Source: Isoperla grammatica (Eukaryota > Arthropoda > Insecta > Plecoptera > Perlodidae). Taken from it: DNA of 64,000 bases. The notes under the pieces are model-generated. The model was not told the origin of the DNA. It ran no database searches and saw nothing but the letters and a program-made list of their open reading frames with translations. Below, in pieces: positions 46,061-57,709 of this stretch (the stretch's first letter is position 1; the number at the start of each line of letters is the position of its first letter). The translations under genes and the position numbers were made by a program. Where the stretch lies: positions 22,453,686 to 22,517,685 of the forward strand of contig OX246738.1 of the NCBI GenBank assembly GCA_945910005.1, written 5' to 3'.

Positions 46061-46466
46061 AGGCACGTTAATTATTTATTTTATAAAATATTCCTATTCA
46101 TACATTTTGATTGCATAGGATTGATTAAATAATCCACCAGGTTCGGGGAGGCGTAACAAGTGCACGGAGAGCGTTGCGAGCGATCCGGCCAAAGCTCACT
46201 GAACACTGGATACACAACTTTCAACAATAAGAATTTCTAAGTCGTTGGAAAGACTATTTTACTTCTTTGGAATCGATGGATATTTTCCCAATAATATTAG
46301 TGCACTGGCTTCTAGATAGGTTTTCGGTGACTTCTAGCAGGCAGAGCTCAGTGGCCGGAATGCTCGAAGCGCTGCAGTGTAGTCGTTTGTTGTACGCCAC
46401 CCATTAATCAATGCTCCAAACACAAATAGTTAAGAGCAAAGGATACCTCTACGTCAAAACCGCAGA

Positions 46467-46912
46467 AAACTTTCATTTTTTAATTATATCTCAAGATTGA
46501 AACACAAAATCGAAAATCTGAGAAACCATAGCGCTGTGGTTTGGTAAGCCCCACAGACTGAATGATAAATGTATTTAACGTTCTACTCAGTATGACTGTG
46601 ATTATTGTAATTTTCTGTTTAATTTAAGATAAAACATTGTAATACAGGCTGGAGAGGGTCTAGCAGCCCTACAGTAGCCTTCCATACCCGATCTGGGTAT
46701 GGTAAACCATAATAAATAATAATAATAATATGATTGTGATAACGATTTCCTTAAATTACTAAGGAAACGTTATCACAGTGATACTGATTATAACGTTAAA
46801 TACATATTTTATCATTCAGTCTGAAGGGCTTACCAAACCACAGCGCTATGGTTTCTCAGATTTACGATTTTGTGTTTCAATCTTGAGATATAATTAAAAA
46901 ATGAAAATTTTT
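46467..46912. mobile_element. Foldback MITE with about 150-bp arms
   Basis: The arms share, in inverted order, TTTCATTTTTTAATTATATC, CAAGATTGAAACACAAAATC, CTGAGAAACCATAGCGCTGT, GGTTTGGTAAGCCC, CAGACTGAATGATAAA and TTTAACGTT, with only a few mismatches. A second hairpin (GTGATAACG ... CGTTATCAC, about 46736-46777) is nested inside. High arm identity suggests a fairly recent element. No target duplication was resolved. Confidence 0.85.
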
Positions 46913-46989
46913 AACTGGAAATGTTTACGGTTCCTGTTAAACTCACCTATCATTTCCCGTGATGGGTTTACGTTTATCCTGTGTTTCTT

Positions 46990-48765
46990 GCTCGACGACG
47001 CTCGCATTGATAAGTGTCCCGCTCAACCTGGCGACGCCCGCGTTCAGAAGTTCCCGCTCATCCTGACGACGCTCACGTTCAGAAGTTCCCGCTCATCCTA
47101 GCGACGCTCACGTTCAGAAGTTCCCGCTCATCCTGGCGACGCTCACGTTCAGAAGTTTCCCGCTCATCCTGGCGACGCTCACGTTCAGAAGTTTCCCGCT
47201 CATCCTGGTGACGCTCACGTTCAGAAGTTCCCGCTCATCCTGGCGACGCTCACGTTCAGAAGTTTCCCGCTCATCCTGGTGACGCCCACGTTCAGCAGTT
47301 TCCCGCTCATCCTGGCGACGCTCACGTTCAGAAGTTTCCCGCTCATCCTGGTGACGCTCACGTTCAGAAGTTCCCGCTCATCCTGGCGACGCTCGCGTTC
47401 AGAAGTTCCCGCTCATCCTGGCGACGCTCACGTTCAGAAGTTCCCGCTCATCCTGGCGACGCTAACGTTCAGAAGTTCCCGCTCATCCTGGCGACGCTCA
47501 CGTTCAGAAGTTCCCGCTCATCCTGGCGACGCTGACGTTCAGAAGTTCCCGCTCATCCTGGCGACGCTTACGTTCAGAAGTTCCCGCTCATCCTGGCGAC
47601 GCTCACGTTCAGAAGTTCCCGCTCATCCTGGTGACGCTCACGTTCAGAAGTTCCCGCTCATCCTGGCGACGCTCACGTTCAAAAGTTCCCGCTCATCTTG
47701 GCGACGCTCACGTTCATAAGTTTCCCGCTCATGCTGGCGACGCTGACGTTCAGAAGTTACCGCTCATCCTGGCGACGCTCACGTTCAGAAGTTAAAGCTC
47801 ATCCTGGCGACGCCCACGTTCAGCAGTTTCCCGCTCATCCTGGCGACGCTCACGTTCAGAAGTTACCGCTCATCCTGGCGACGCTCACGTTCAGAAGTTA
47901 AAGCTCATCCTGGCGACGCTCACGTTCATAAGTTTCCCGCTCATCTTGGCGACGCTCACGTTCAGAAGTTCCCGCTCATCCTGGCGACGCTCACGTTCAG
48001 AAGTTTCTCGCTCATCCTGGCGACGCTCACGTTCATAAGTTCACGCTCATCCTGGCAACGCTCACGTTCAGAAGTTTCCTTCTCATTCTGGCGACGCTCA
48101 CGTTCATAAGTTTCCCGCTCATCCTGGCGACGCTCACGTTCAAAAGTTTCCCGCTCATCCTGGCGACGCTCACGTTTATAAGTTTACTGCTCATCCTAGC
48201 GACGCTCAGGTTCATAAGTTTACTGCTCATCCTGGCGACGCTCACGTTCATAAGTCTCCCGCTCATCCTGGCGACGCTCACGTTCATAAGTTCCCGCTCA
48301 TCCTGGCGACGCTCACGTTCAGAAGTTCCCGCTCATCCTGGCGACGCTCACGTTCAGAAGTTTCCCGCTCATCCTGTCGACGCTCACGTTCATAAGTTCC
48401 CGCTCATCCTGGTTACGCTCACGTTCAAAAGTCTCCCACTCATCCTACCGACGCTCACGTTCAAAAGTTAAAGCTCATCCTGGCGACGCTCGCGTTCATA
48501 AGTTTCCCGCTCATCCTGGCGACGCTCGCGTTCTGAAGTTTCCCGCTCATCCTGGCGACGCTCACGTTCAGAAGTTCCCGCTCAACCTGGTGACGCTCAC
48601 GTTCAGAAGTTCCCGCTCATCCTGGCGACGCTCACGTTCAGAAGTTCCCGCTCATCCTGGCGACGCTCACGTTCATAAGTTTCCCGCTCATCCTGGCGAC
48701 GCTCACGTTCAGAAGTTCCCACTCATCCTGGCAACGCTCACGTTCATAAGTTAAAGCTCATTCTG
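46990..48765 (+). repeat. 35/36-bp minisatellite, about 50 copies
   Basis: Unit: GCTCATCCTGGCGACGCTCA then CGTTCAGAAGTTCCC, with 35- and 36-bp forms differing by one T before CCC. Variant copies carry CATAAG for CAGAAG or TTAAAGCTC for TTCCCGCTC and are intermixed. The alternating lengths shift frames repeatedly; the 146-codon plus and 84-codon minus frames are repeat products. Confidence 0.95.
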
Positions 48766-49019
48766 TTTGTTCGCAGCAGCCAACAGATCCCTAGAACAAC
48801 ATACGTCACAAGTTAGTTAAAAAGTGAACGAGCCCAGTTTTTAATGGCATCCTTTTTAAGAACTAAGTGACTGCCATTCAGCCGTTAATGCAAATGGAGT
48901 TTTTAATAGAAAATCTTTAAAGATCGGCGCTTCAAGGGATTGTTTATTTAATGTTACTATGTGTGGAGAGCAGTGTTGTTGTTTCACTTACCATGTTGGA
49001 ATGGCTGCCGTTCCAGCAT

Positions 49020-49196
49020 AGATGATGGCGACCACTTGTTGCGAGGTGTCGGCTGTTGTCATGGTGACCACTTGTTGCGAGGGGACGGCTGTTGTCATGG
49101 CGACCACTTGTTGCGAGGCGACGGCTGTTGTCATGGCGACCACTTGTTGCGAGGTGTCGGCTGTAGTCATGGTGACCTCTTGTTGCGAGGCGACGG
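49020..49196 (+). repeat. 36-bp minisatellite (5 copies)
   Basis: Unit ATGGYGACCACTTGTTGCGA then GGNGNCGGCTGTTGTC. A period of 36 keeps a 12-residue repeat in frame on both strands, but nothing shows it is translated. Confidence 0.9.
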
Positions 49197-49199
49197 GCT

Positions 49200-50083
49200 G
49201 TCTCGTTGTAGACGATCTTGCATCTTCTGAACTTGACGTTGAAACTTGATGTTAAAGGTTTGATGTAAACGCTCATACGTTTCAGTTTTCACACATATCC
49301 TAATTGTTGTTGTTTATTAAAGTTCAAATAATCTTTGTTACATACTGGTGGCTACATAAATGGCACAACAGGTACGAAATTAAACTAAACTAAAAAAACT
49401 ATCTATGAAACTATTCAAACATGTAAAAGACAATAATAAACAATTTTAACAGTCTTGTTTCAGCACTCATATTTTACAAATTTTTACAATATTAAAAACT
49501 TTACAAATAGCCTTCAGGCTGCACAGGAGGGTTATTCTTCAACATCAACAAGAAAACCATACTTGTATGGGATGTCAAAATTATAGCATCAATCTAACAG
49601 TATGTTAATTATTGGCAGGAATAGCACAAATAAAAGATTTCTTAACCATTTTTAAGATGTATACATTTAAAAAATGCATTTTTATTTCATTCAATTACTT
49701 TTCAAAATTTATCTTAAAAACTTGTTTGACAGCATCCAGCAACTAAGCAGCATGTCAGAGGAAACTTTTCCAAAAATATATTAAAGCATCCTGGGCAGCC
49801 TTTAAATGTTCGTCAGTGTACCGTGATAATAAAAACCATTTTAAATTAAATTTAAATTTTTTTTAAACGAATTAAGATTGTTAATGGGCTGCGTGATGTT
49901 ATTGCATTTATTTTATTCTGATGTTCTCATCATCAAAAAAATTGGAAGTTTAGTTTTACCCGAACCGTAATTTGAAGCAACTACACAATTGCTTGATGGG
50001 ATATTGCTACAGTGATGTCACCACAAACACATCCAGCGTCCAGCCATAGCATCGTCCCCACACAGTCAACATAGTCAACGACA
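49200..50083. other. AT-rich noncoding stretch
   Basis: No exon, RNA gene or transposon end seen. Confidence 0.5.
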
Positions 50084-50320
50084 ATGCAACAACGCTATCT
50101 CCCAACTTACAGACGTAGCGGGTCTTGGCCGTCTAACTTTGATCCCCAAAACGAACGAACCTCCGACGTCTTCTCAGCACCTAGGGGACGAACGAAGAAA
50201 CAACCCCTGAACACGAGTGATATCAGCGACGAAAACAAATCTCTAAATGAAACCCTACTAGATGGAAAAACGAAAACGGAGACCAAACAACACCTGAAAG
50301 ATGAACCCTCACCACCCTAG
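50084..50320 (+). CDS. Hypothetical ORF with coding-like composition
   Basis: A 78-codon hydrophilic frame (M-Q-Q-R-Y-L-P-T-Y-R-R-S-G-S-W-P at the start, ending L-K-D-E-P-S-P-P). An in-frame TAG lies just before the ATG; a possible acceptor (CCCCACACAG or ACATAG) precedes it, so it could be a terminal exon on the plus strand. A second forward frame (50301-50513) overlaps its end. No domain recognised. A retroelement fragment is another possibility. Confidence 0.25.
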   Translation: MQQRYLPTYRRSGSWPSNFDPQNERTSDVFSAPRGRTKKQPLNTSDISDENKSLNETLLDGKTKTETKQHLKDEPSPP

Positions 50321-50520
50321 CAATGCGAACACCTCACGGCACGACCACACTCGACCTGCGCATCGTGAGACCACGTGTACATACATTGACCTGCAGACAA
50401 CGAGGGACGAGCCACAGCGGCATACACAGAGCATTCAGGTCTCATCACGTGGCAACATCCCAATACGCATCACAGTAATTAACACAAATTATATGCGTCG
50501 CGTTATCCATTAGATTTAGT

Positions 50521-52365
50521 TGTAAACAAATTGACTCGTGTTAAAAACGCCCCTTAATAGCCCTATTTAGTTAAAAGAAAAATTTGTGATTTGTTTGTGA
50601 TCGTTTTCCGTTTTTTTTTTCTTATTTCTCGCGGTAACATTATTTTATTTCAAGTTCTTTGAATATAAACTATAAAGGCATGTAGAACTGCTTTATGCAA
50701 GACAATCTTCACTTTTCTATATTACTATATCATTAATTAGTCACAGTCACCCCGAATTTCTGTACATTTTAACTGTCCAATCTTAAACTCCCAATACTTG
50801 AGCCATCTCAAAGGTTCCATATCATGTATTTTTCTCTATTGTATTTCAAATTCAAACTTCTTTTTGTGCATACATAAGTTTTTATCTTTTACAAAATAAT
50901 TTCAAGATATAATTACATGTTTTATTAATTATAAACTTAATTTAAGCTTGTCTGATGATCTACAATGTGACTTTATATGTACAATTAGGAATTTGAATAA
51001 TATGCATATATACGTTTATTATAGTTTTGGATTTGGTGAAAGGATCTAAATACAGGGGTTAATATATATATATGTTAATAAAAAAATAGCTGAAAAATAA
51101 ACACAAATACAATGTTGTCAAGTAGAACAAGTGATGTTCGAAGTTCCTTCAACCCAACAGTCCTCTCCAATAACTATACTTGGGCAGTCTACCTAGACTG
51201 TGTTACGCCACAAGTCACCTAGTGATGCTAACCATGTATATCTAGGGTCACCGTGTAGGGTCGTACCATGTGAAGGGAAGTTCTGGAAGCCAGACGATCC
51301 TGTCCCAGCTGTAAACACCTGCGAACAATGCAGCAGACCATATTAAGTTACTGTTGACATACGTATGACTTACTTATACAATGGTACCAGCAGTGGCACT
51401 AGGAGATACACACACAACAATGGGTAAATGCTCTAGACCGCTAAATACAGGCCCTACCTAGGGGGGGAAGAGTTTTGGCAAGAGCATTCTACCCAGCTAA
51501 AGCTCGAAACAACCTGCCGGCACATTGTATAAAGCGGTCAAACCGAAGTTATGAGTTGTGTTTCCACTGTTTTCCTACTCGAGTCCAGTGGCGTAGATAC
51601 TCGACGTTCTCGCAGACGATCTCGAAGTCGAACCCTCAATGATCGCCTGCCAGAGATCCCACCATTTTAACGCATTTACTGTGGCGTTTGCAGTATTTGA
51701 ATTAATGGATGCAAGGAATTTGTTACAAAACCGAGAAACGAATGAACCAAATACTGAAACGCGCTTCTTCAAGAAACGAGAAGGGTGCTGATTGATGTCT
51801 TGTCAAGATGTATCGATCCACTATACGGACACCATGGATTGGACTGCATGGATTGGACTGCATCATACGTTGCAATATGAGATGTTCTATGCGTTGAACT
51901 ATGCGTTGAACTATGGTGATCTGTAAAGAAGAACGTTATACGCTTTTATTTTATGATCGCAATTAGAGATTTCATCGTCATGTCGTCTCTAGGCTAAATT
52001 GAAAGCTGAAAATAGAGTAACATCCTCCCCCCTCCCCCTCCCCCCCAAAACTCACACACATGAGGGCCGAAAATGTCCTCTCCCTCCACCCCCCCCCCCC
52101 CCCCCCAGACATGCACTGCTCCATTATACAAAACATGTTGAAAATCCAGCTTGAAGCGTTGGGTTATTAGGGTATGAGAATAGTTGAAGAGTAACGATAA
52201 AAATATAATACAAAAATAAATTTAAAATAATAAATAAATAAAAATAATATATATATAGCCCACCCCCACCGCATGTGTTTGCTACTCGATGATATCAATG
52301 ATACTTGTTAGTTTGCGTCTCTATCATTGCAGTAGAGTAGACAATGAGACAAAAAAAAGCCCATG
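50521..52365. other. Noncoding stretch
   Basis: AT-rich to about 51110, then mixed; C-rich tracts at 52024-52048 and 52089-52106. The minus frame at 51575-51772 has no recognisable domain. Confidence 0.45.
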
Positions 52366-52450
52366 ACGTCTTATGTGGGATTCGAACCCACGTCCCTAGG
52401 TGCGGTACACGCCAAGGGTCTGCGCCCCAATCGCCAAGCTAAGCCATTAC
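52366..52450 (-). tRNA. tRNA-Leu/Ser-like pseudogene or SINE head
   Basis: The minus strand has an excellent A box (TGGCTTAGCTTGGCG) and a perfect B box (GGTTCGAATCC) in a well-paired T arm (GTGGG / CCCAC). The distance between the two boxes leaves room for a long variable arm, as in tRNA-Leu or tRNA-Ser. The acceptor stem does not pair (GTAATGG against the ATAAGAC side) and the anticodon stem is doubtful, so it is not a working tRNA. It lies about 100 bp from the left edge of the 1.71-kb array. Confidence 0.5.
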
Positions 52451-52571
52451 GGTTAGCAACAGTTCACGAAATATTGAGACTACCCCTCTCTCTCTCAAGG
52501 TTATTTGATGAGTCCATTATCCTTGCTTCTCCCTTTTCCACACTACCCGTTGTATTTTGCAACACACTCAC

Positions 52572-53312
52572 TTCACGCTGTCTTGTCCCATGCTGACGTC
52601 ACAGCGAACTAAAGACAATTTACACGCGCACTTTCTCTGCGAAGATCTGCCTCGTGTTCGGTAAGGGTTGGAGGAAGTCTCGAAGATATCCATCGACGTC
52701 GTCTACAGCTGCAAAACAAAGCAAACGCAGGAGTAACACGCACAAAAAATAGATTCATCCCCTTCACCCCCTGAACACAAACGAACAAGGCTAAGGATGG
52801 CCAATACCACTGAACGAACACACACACCGGCAGACATCTATACCTGTAAAAATGCACGCCGCCCGAAGGTAGGGAATACACTAAATCCGGTAGAAGTTCT
52901 GTCGAGCGCATAAACAACCAAGTGGCTGTGCCAACCTTCGCGATCAAACTGTCCGTAATGGACAGAACTCATGAAGTTCCCGGGTCCTCTGAAGAGAACC
53001 TCAAAGGAACTATACGACTCTAATGCTCTAAACGCGGTCCTGAAGAAAGACATCTCTCTTCCACCCTCTCACCTAAAAGGTGTTCAATCAAACAAAATGC
53101 ACGCCGCCCGAAGGTAGGGAATACACTTAGTCCAGTATAGAAACCAGTCAGTGATACAGGCAGAAAATAACATACCAATCTTTAGGAGTTATTAAAAGAA
53201 GTAATTGAATTTTCATTGTACTCACCCGGCACGATGTGCCGACATCTCAATGGACTAGGTGGACTGGATGGGGCCATTGTCTGGCAGCCTAACCCCCACG
53301 TTCAGTGACTTG
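52572..53312 (-). pseudogene. Exon cassette copy 1 (broken)
   Basis: Last copy in transcription order. Exon A (53226-53312) is 87 nt instead of 86: an extra C in the CCCCC run shifts the frame between the acceptor and the internal ATG. Exon B (52572-52708) is 137 nt instead of 145, with a 6-nt and a 2-nt loss, and its frame meets TAA after A-E-K-V-R-V. The splice-site dinucleotides persist. It cannot encode the 77-residue module. Confidence 0.7.
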
Positions 53313-53366
53313 CTGTAACAGGACACTTGAGTTACAACCATGCTTGAAATATTCAGTGCAAATTAA

Positions 53367-53810
53367 GGCCGTATCTCAAAGCTCCTTAGTAGGCGAAATA
53401 GTCAACTATTTTGGAGGAAGTGACGTAATAAGTAGGCGACTAAAGCTCAAAGTCGTTACACTTTTAGTCGATAGCTGTTAGGAACCGAAAGTGGTGACTT
53501 CATTCGACAGCTAACGTCTTAAGATGGAGGACGTTGAAGACAAAGCTGAGGTGCACATCAAATGTGAGTAAACATTGTATTATTTTACAATATCTGACTT
53601 TATGTCAGTGTAGACATTGCTTATTGCATCATATTTTAAATAATATGCTGTGGGCTCTATTAATATTTTTGGTATTTTTCGTTGGATTTAAAGGTTATGT
53701 CACTACCATCTAGTCATCATGTCCAAAGCTCTAGTGATTAGCATTTAGCAGTTAATTTAGTTCCCAGTTGACTTCATTTGAGTCTATACTTGGAGCTTTG
53801 AGATACGGCC
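53367..53810. mobile_element. Harbinger-like MITE in unit 1
   Basis: Ends GGCCGTATCTCAAAGCTCC and its exact reverse complement (19-bp TIR), flanked by TAA (53364-53366 and 53811-53813). Length 444 bp. It lies upstream of exon A in minus-strand sense, so it is intronic if the cassettes are chained. It carries the short frame at 53524-53563. Confidence 0.85.
53524..53563 (+). other. Possible relic first exon inside the MITE
   Basis: ATG in Kozak context (aagATGG) opens M-E-D-V-E-D-K-A-E-V-H-I-K, followed by AAAT|GTGAGT, a strong donor. In unit 2 a codon becomes TAA (GACTAAGCT). It may be a trace of the first coding exon of the parent autonomous element, or chance. Confidence 0.3.
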
Positions 53811-54282
53811 TAATTAAGTATTTTTGAATACGTAAAAGAAGTAGTATTCAAAATCGTAACAATGTCGAGTATGGCGTATGATGCATGAAATGTAGTAGGA
53901 GGTTGCCAGAAAACATGCGTAAATTTGCCCAAACACACAAGGTGGCATGGTAACTTATGAGTGTCACAAGTAGTAAACCTAAAATGTGCAATACAATCGT
54001 AATTATAACATCCTATACAGTACGAATCTAGATTGCTTTTAATTGTCATTCTTTTTCAATACAAGTGCAAGTACTTTTCTTCATCGTGAATTTATACACA
54101 AACTACTGAAATTTTTCGTCCCAATGTAAAGAGATAAGCGTGCTGTGCCCCCTTAATGAAATAACAAATATATATAAATTTACTCAATTAAGTTATCTAG
54201 TTCCTAACTCATTACACATCATATCAATGAAGGAATAGTTTTATCATCGTAGCAACAACGCTTGTATTTTAAACACACTCAC

Positions 54283-55031
54283 TCCACGCTGTCTTGTCCC
54301 ATGCTGACGTCACGGCGAACTAGACGCAATGTATACATGCGCGCTTTCTCTGCGAACATCATCCCCTGCCTCGTGTATGGTAAGGGTTGGAGGAAGTCTC
54401 GAAGATATCCATCGACGTCGTCTACAACTGCAAAAAAGAGCAAACGGAGAAGCAACACCAACAAAAAATAGATTCATCCCCTTCACTTCCTCAACTCAAA
54501 CGAACAAGTCTAAGGATGGCCGTACCACTGAACGAACACACACACCGGCAGACATCTATACCTGAAAAAATGCACGCCGCCCGAAGGTAGGGAATACACT
54601 AAATCCGGTAGAAAATCTGTCGAGCGCATAAACAACCAAGTGGCTGTGCCAGCCTTCGCGATCAAACTGTCCGAAATGGACAGAACCCATGAAGTTCCCG
54701 GGTCCTCTGAGGGGAACCTCAAAGGAACTATACGACTCTAATGCTCTAAACGCGGTCCTGAAGAAAGACATCTCTCTCCCACCCTCTCACCTAAAAGGTG
54801 TTCAATCAAACAAAATGCACGCCGCCCGAAGGTAGGGAATACACTTAGTCCAGTATAGAAACCAGTCAGTGATACAGGCAGAAAATAACATTCCAATCTT
54901 TAGGAGTTATTAAAAGAAGTAATTGAATTTTCATTGTACTCACCCGGCACGATGTGCCGACATCTCAATGGACTAGGTGGACTGGATGGGGCCAAATTGT
55001 CTGGCAGCCTAACCCCACGTTCAGTGACTTG
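54283..55031 (-). pseudogene. Exon cassette copy 2 (exon A broken)
   Basis: Exon B (54283-54427, 145 nt) is open and reads V-D-D-V-D-G-Y-L-R-D-F with two conservative I-to-M changes (G-M-M-F, A-R-M-Y). Exon A (54944-55031) is 88 nt: two extra A destroy the internal ATG (ACAATTTGG) and shift the frame into stops. The module cannot be read through, although exon B alone could be spliced. Confidence 0.65.
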
Positions 55032-55084
55032 CTGTAACAGGACTCTGAGTTACAACCATGCTTGAAATATTCAGTGCAAATTAA

Positions 55085-55525
55085 GGCCGTATCTCAAAGC
55101 TCCTTAGTAGGCGAAATAGTCAACTATTTTGGAAGAAGTGACGTAATAAGTAGGCGACTAAAGCTCAAAGTCGTTACACTTTTAGTCGATAGCTGTTAGG
55201 AACCGAAAGGGGTACTTCATTCGACAGCTAACGTCTTAAGATGGAGGACGTTGAAGACTAAGCTGAGGTGCACATCAAATGTGAGTAAACATTGTATTAT
55301 TTTACAATATCTGACTTTATGTCAGTGTAGACATTGCTTATTGCATCATTTAAATAATAGTGCTGTGGGCTCTATTAATATTTTTGGTATTTTTCGTTGG
55401 ATTTAAAGGTTATGTCACTACCATCTAGTCATCATGTCCAAAGCTCTAGTGATTAGCATTTAGCAGTTAATTTAGTTCCCAGTTGACTTCATTTGAGTCC
55501 ATACTTGGAGCTTTGAGATACGGCC
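55085..55525. mobile_element. Harbinger-like MITE in unit 2
   Basis: Same 19-bp ends and TAA flanks as in unit 1; 441 bp. Its copy of the short plus frame has a stop. Confidence 0.85.
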
Positions 55526-55997
55526 TAATTAAGTATTTTTGAATACGTAAAAGTAGTAGTATTCAAAATCGTAACAATGTCGAGTATGGCGTATGATGCA
55601 TGAAATGTAGTAGGAGGTTGCCAGAAAAGATGCGTAAATTTGCCCAAACACACAAGGTGGCATGGTAACTTATGTGTGTCACAAGTAGTAAACCTAAAAT
55701 GTGCAATACAATCGTAATTATAACATCCTATACAGTACGAATCTAGATTGCTTTTAATTGTCATTCTTTTTCAATACAAGTGCAAGTACTTTTCTTTATC
55801 GTGAATTTATACACAAACTATTGAAATTTTTCGTCCCAATGTAAAGAGATAAGCGTGCTGTGCCCCCTTAATGAAATAACAAATATAATTAAATAAACTC
55901 AATTAAGTTAACTAGTTCCTAACTCATTATACATCATATCAATGAAGGAATAGTTTTATCGTCGTAGCAACAACGCTTGTATTTTAAACACACTCAC

Positions 55998-56744
55998 TTC
56001 ACGCTGTCTTGTCCCATGCTGACGTCACGGCGAACTAGACGCAATGTATATATGCACGCTTTCTCTGCGAAGATCATCCCCTGCCTCGTGTATGGTAAGG
56101 GTTGGAGGAAGTCTCGAAGATATCCATCGACGTCGTCTACAACTGCAAAACAGAGCAAACGGAGAAGCAACACCAACAAAAAATAGATTCATCCCCTTCA
56201 CTTCTTCAACTCAAACGAACAAGTCTAAGGATGGCCATACCACTGAACGAACACACACACCGGCAGACATCTATACCAGAAAAAATGCACGCCGCCCGAA
56301 GGTAGGGAATACACTAAACCCGGTAGAAAAACTGTCGAGCGCATAAACAACCAAGTGGCTGTGCCAACCTTCGCGATCAAACTGTCCGAAATGGACCGAA
56401 CCCATGAAGTTCCCGGGTCCTCTGAAGAGAACCTCAGAGGAACTATACGACTCTACTGCTCTAAACGCGGTCCTGAAGAAAGACATCTCTCTCCCACCCT
56501 CTCATCTAAAAGGTGTTCAACCAAACAAAATGCACGCCGCCCGAAGGTAGGGAATACACTTAGTCCAGTATAGAAACCAGTCAGTGATACGGGCAGAAAA
56601 TAACATTCCAATCTTTAGGAGTTATTAAAAGAAGTAATTGAATTTTCATTGTACTCACCCGGCACGATGTGCCGACATCTCAATGGACTAGGTGGACTGG
56701 ATGGGGCCATTGTCTGGCAGCCCAACCCCACGTTCAGTGACTTG
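55998..56744 (-). CDS. Exon cassette copy 3, unknown protein module
   Basis: Minus strand. Exon A 56659-56744 (86 nt): acceptor TCCTGTTACAG, donor CCGG|GTGAGT. It enters one base into a codon and leaves after the first base of a codon. Exon B 55998-56142 (145 nt): acceptor with a long pyrimidine tract ending TTTTGCAG, donor GTGAA|GTGAGT. The pair is 231 nt and frame-neutral. The module reads K-S-L-N-V-G-L-G-C-Q-T, then M-A-P-S-S-P-P-S-P-L-R-C-R, then V-D-D-V-D-G-Y-L-R-D-F-L-Q-P and F-A-E-K-A-C-I-Y-T-L-R. This copy has Cys where others have Arg (A-C-I-Y). Without splicing at the last donor, exon B would end at a TGA three bases later, so a two-exon, 66-codon gene starting at the ATG in exon A (56708-56710, strong Kozak) is an alternative. 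Confidence 0.45.
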
Positions 56745-56798
56745 CTGTAACAGGACACTTGAGTTACAACCATGCTTGAAATATTCAGTGCAACTTAA

Positions 56799-57239
56799 GG
56801 CCGTATCTCAAAGCTCCTAAGTGGGCGAAATAGTCAACTATTTTGGAAAAAGTGACGTAATAAGTAGGCGACTAAAGCTCAAAGTCGTTACACTTTAAGT
56901 CGATAGCTGTTAGGAACCGAAAGTGGTGACTTCATTCGACAGCTAACGTCTAAAGATGGAGGACGTTGAAGACAAAGCTGAGGTGCACATCAAATGTGAG
57001 TAAACATTGTATTATTTTACAATATCTGACTTTATGTCAGTGTAGACATTGCTTATTGCATCATTTAAATAATATGCTGTGGGGTCTATTATTATTTTTG
57101 GTATTTGTCGTTGGATTTAAAGGTTATGTCACTACCATCTAGTCATCATGTCCAAAGCTCTAGTGATTAGCATTTAGCAGTTAATTTAGTTCCCAGTTGA
57201 CTTCATTTGAGTCCATACTTGGAGCTTTAAATTACGGCC
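56799..57239. mobile_element. Harbinger-like MITE in unit 3
   Basis: Same element and insertion site; the right TIR has mutated (TTAAATTACGGCC for TTGAGATACGGCC). Confidence 0.8.
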
Positions 57240-57709
57240 TAATTAAGTATTTTTGAATACGTAAAAGAACTAGTATTCAAAATCGTAACAATGTCGAGTA
57301 TGGCGTATGATGCATGAAATGTAGTAGGAGGTTGCAGAGATGCGTAAATTTGCCCAAACACACAAGGTGGCATGGTAACTTATGTGTGTCACAAGTAGTA
57401 AACCTAAAATGTGCAATACAATCGTAATTATAACATTCTATACAGTACGAATCTAGATTGCTATTAATTGTCATTCTTTTTCAATACAAGTGCAAGTACT
57501 TTTCTTTATCTTGAATTTATACTGACAAACTATTGAAATTTTTCGTCCCAATGTAAAGAGATAAGCGTGCTGTGCCCCCTTAATGAAATAACAAATATAA
57601 TTAAATTTACTCAATTAAGTTATCTAGTTCCTAACTCATTACATATCATATCAATGAAGGAATAGTTTTATCGTCGAAGCAACAACACTTGTATTTTAAA
57701 CACACTCAC

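Noticed and set aside
47279..48287. 146-codon plus and 84-codon minus ORFs
   Set aside because: Products of the 35/36-bp minisatellite with repeated frame changes.
52366..52450. Functional tRNA-Leu or tRNA-Ser gene
   Set aside because: The acceptor stem does not pair and the anticodon stem is poor, despite good A and B boxes.
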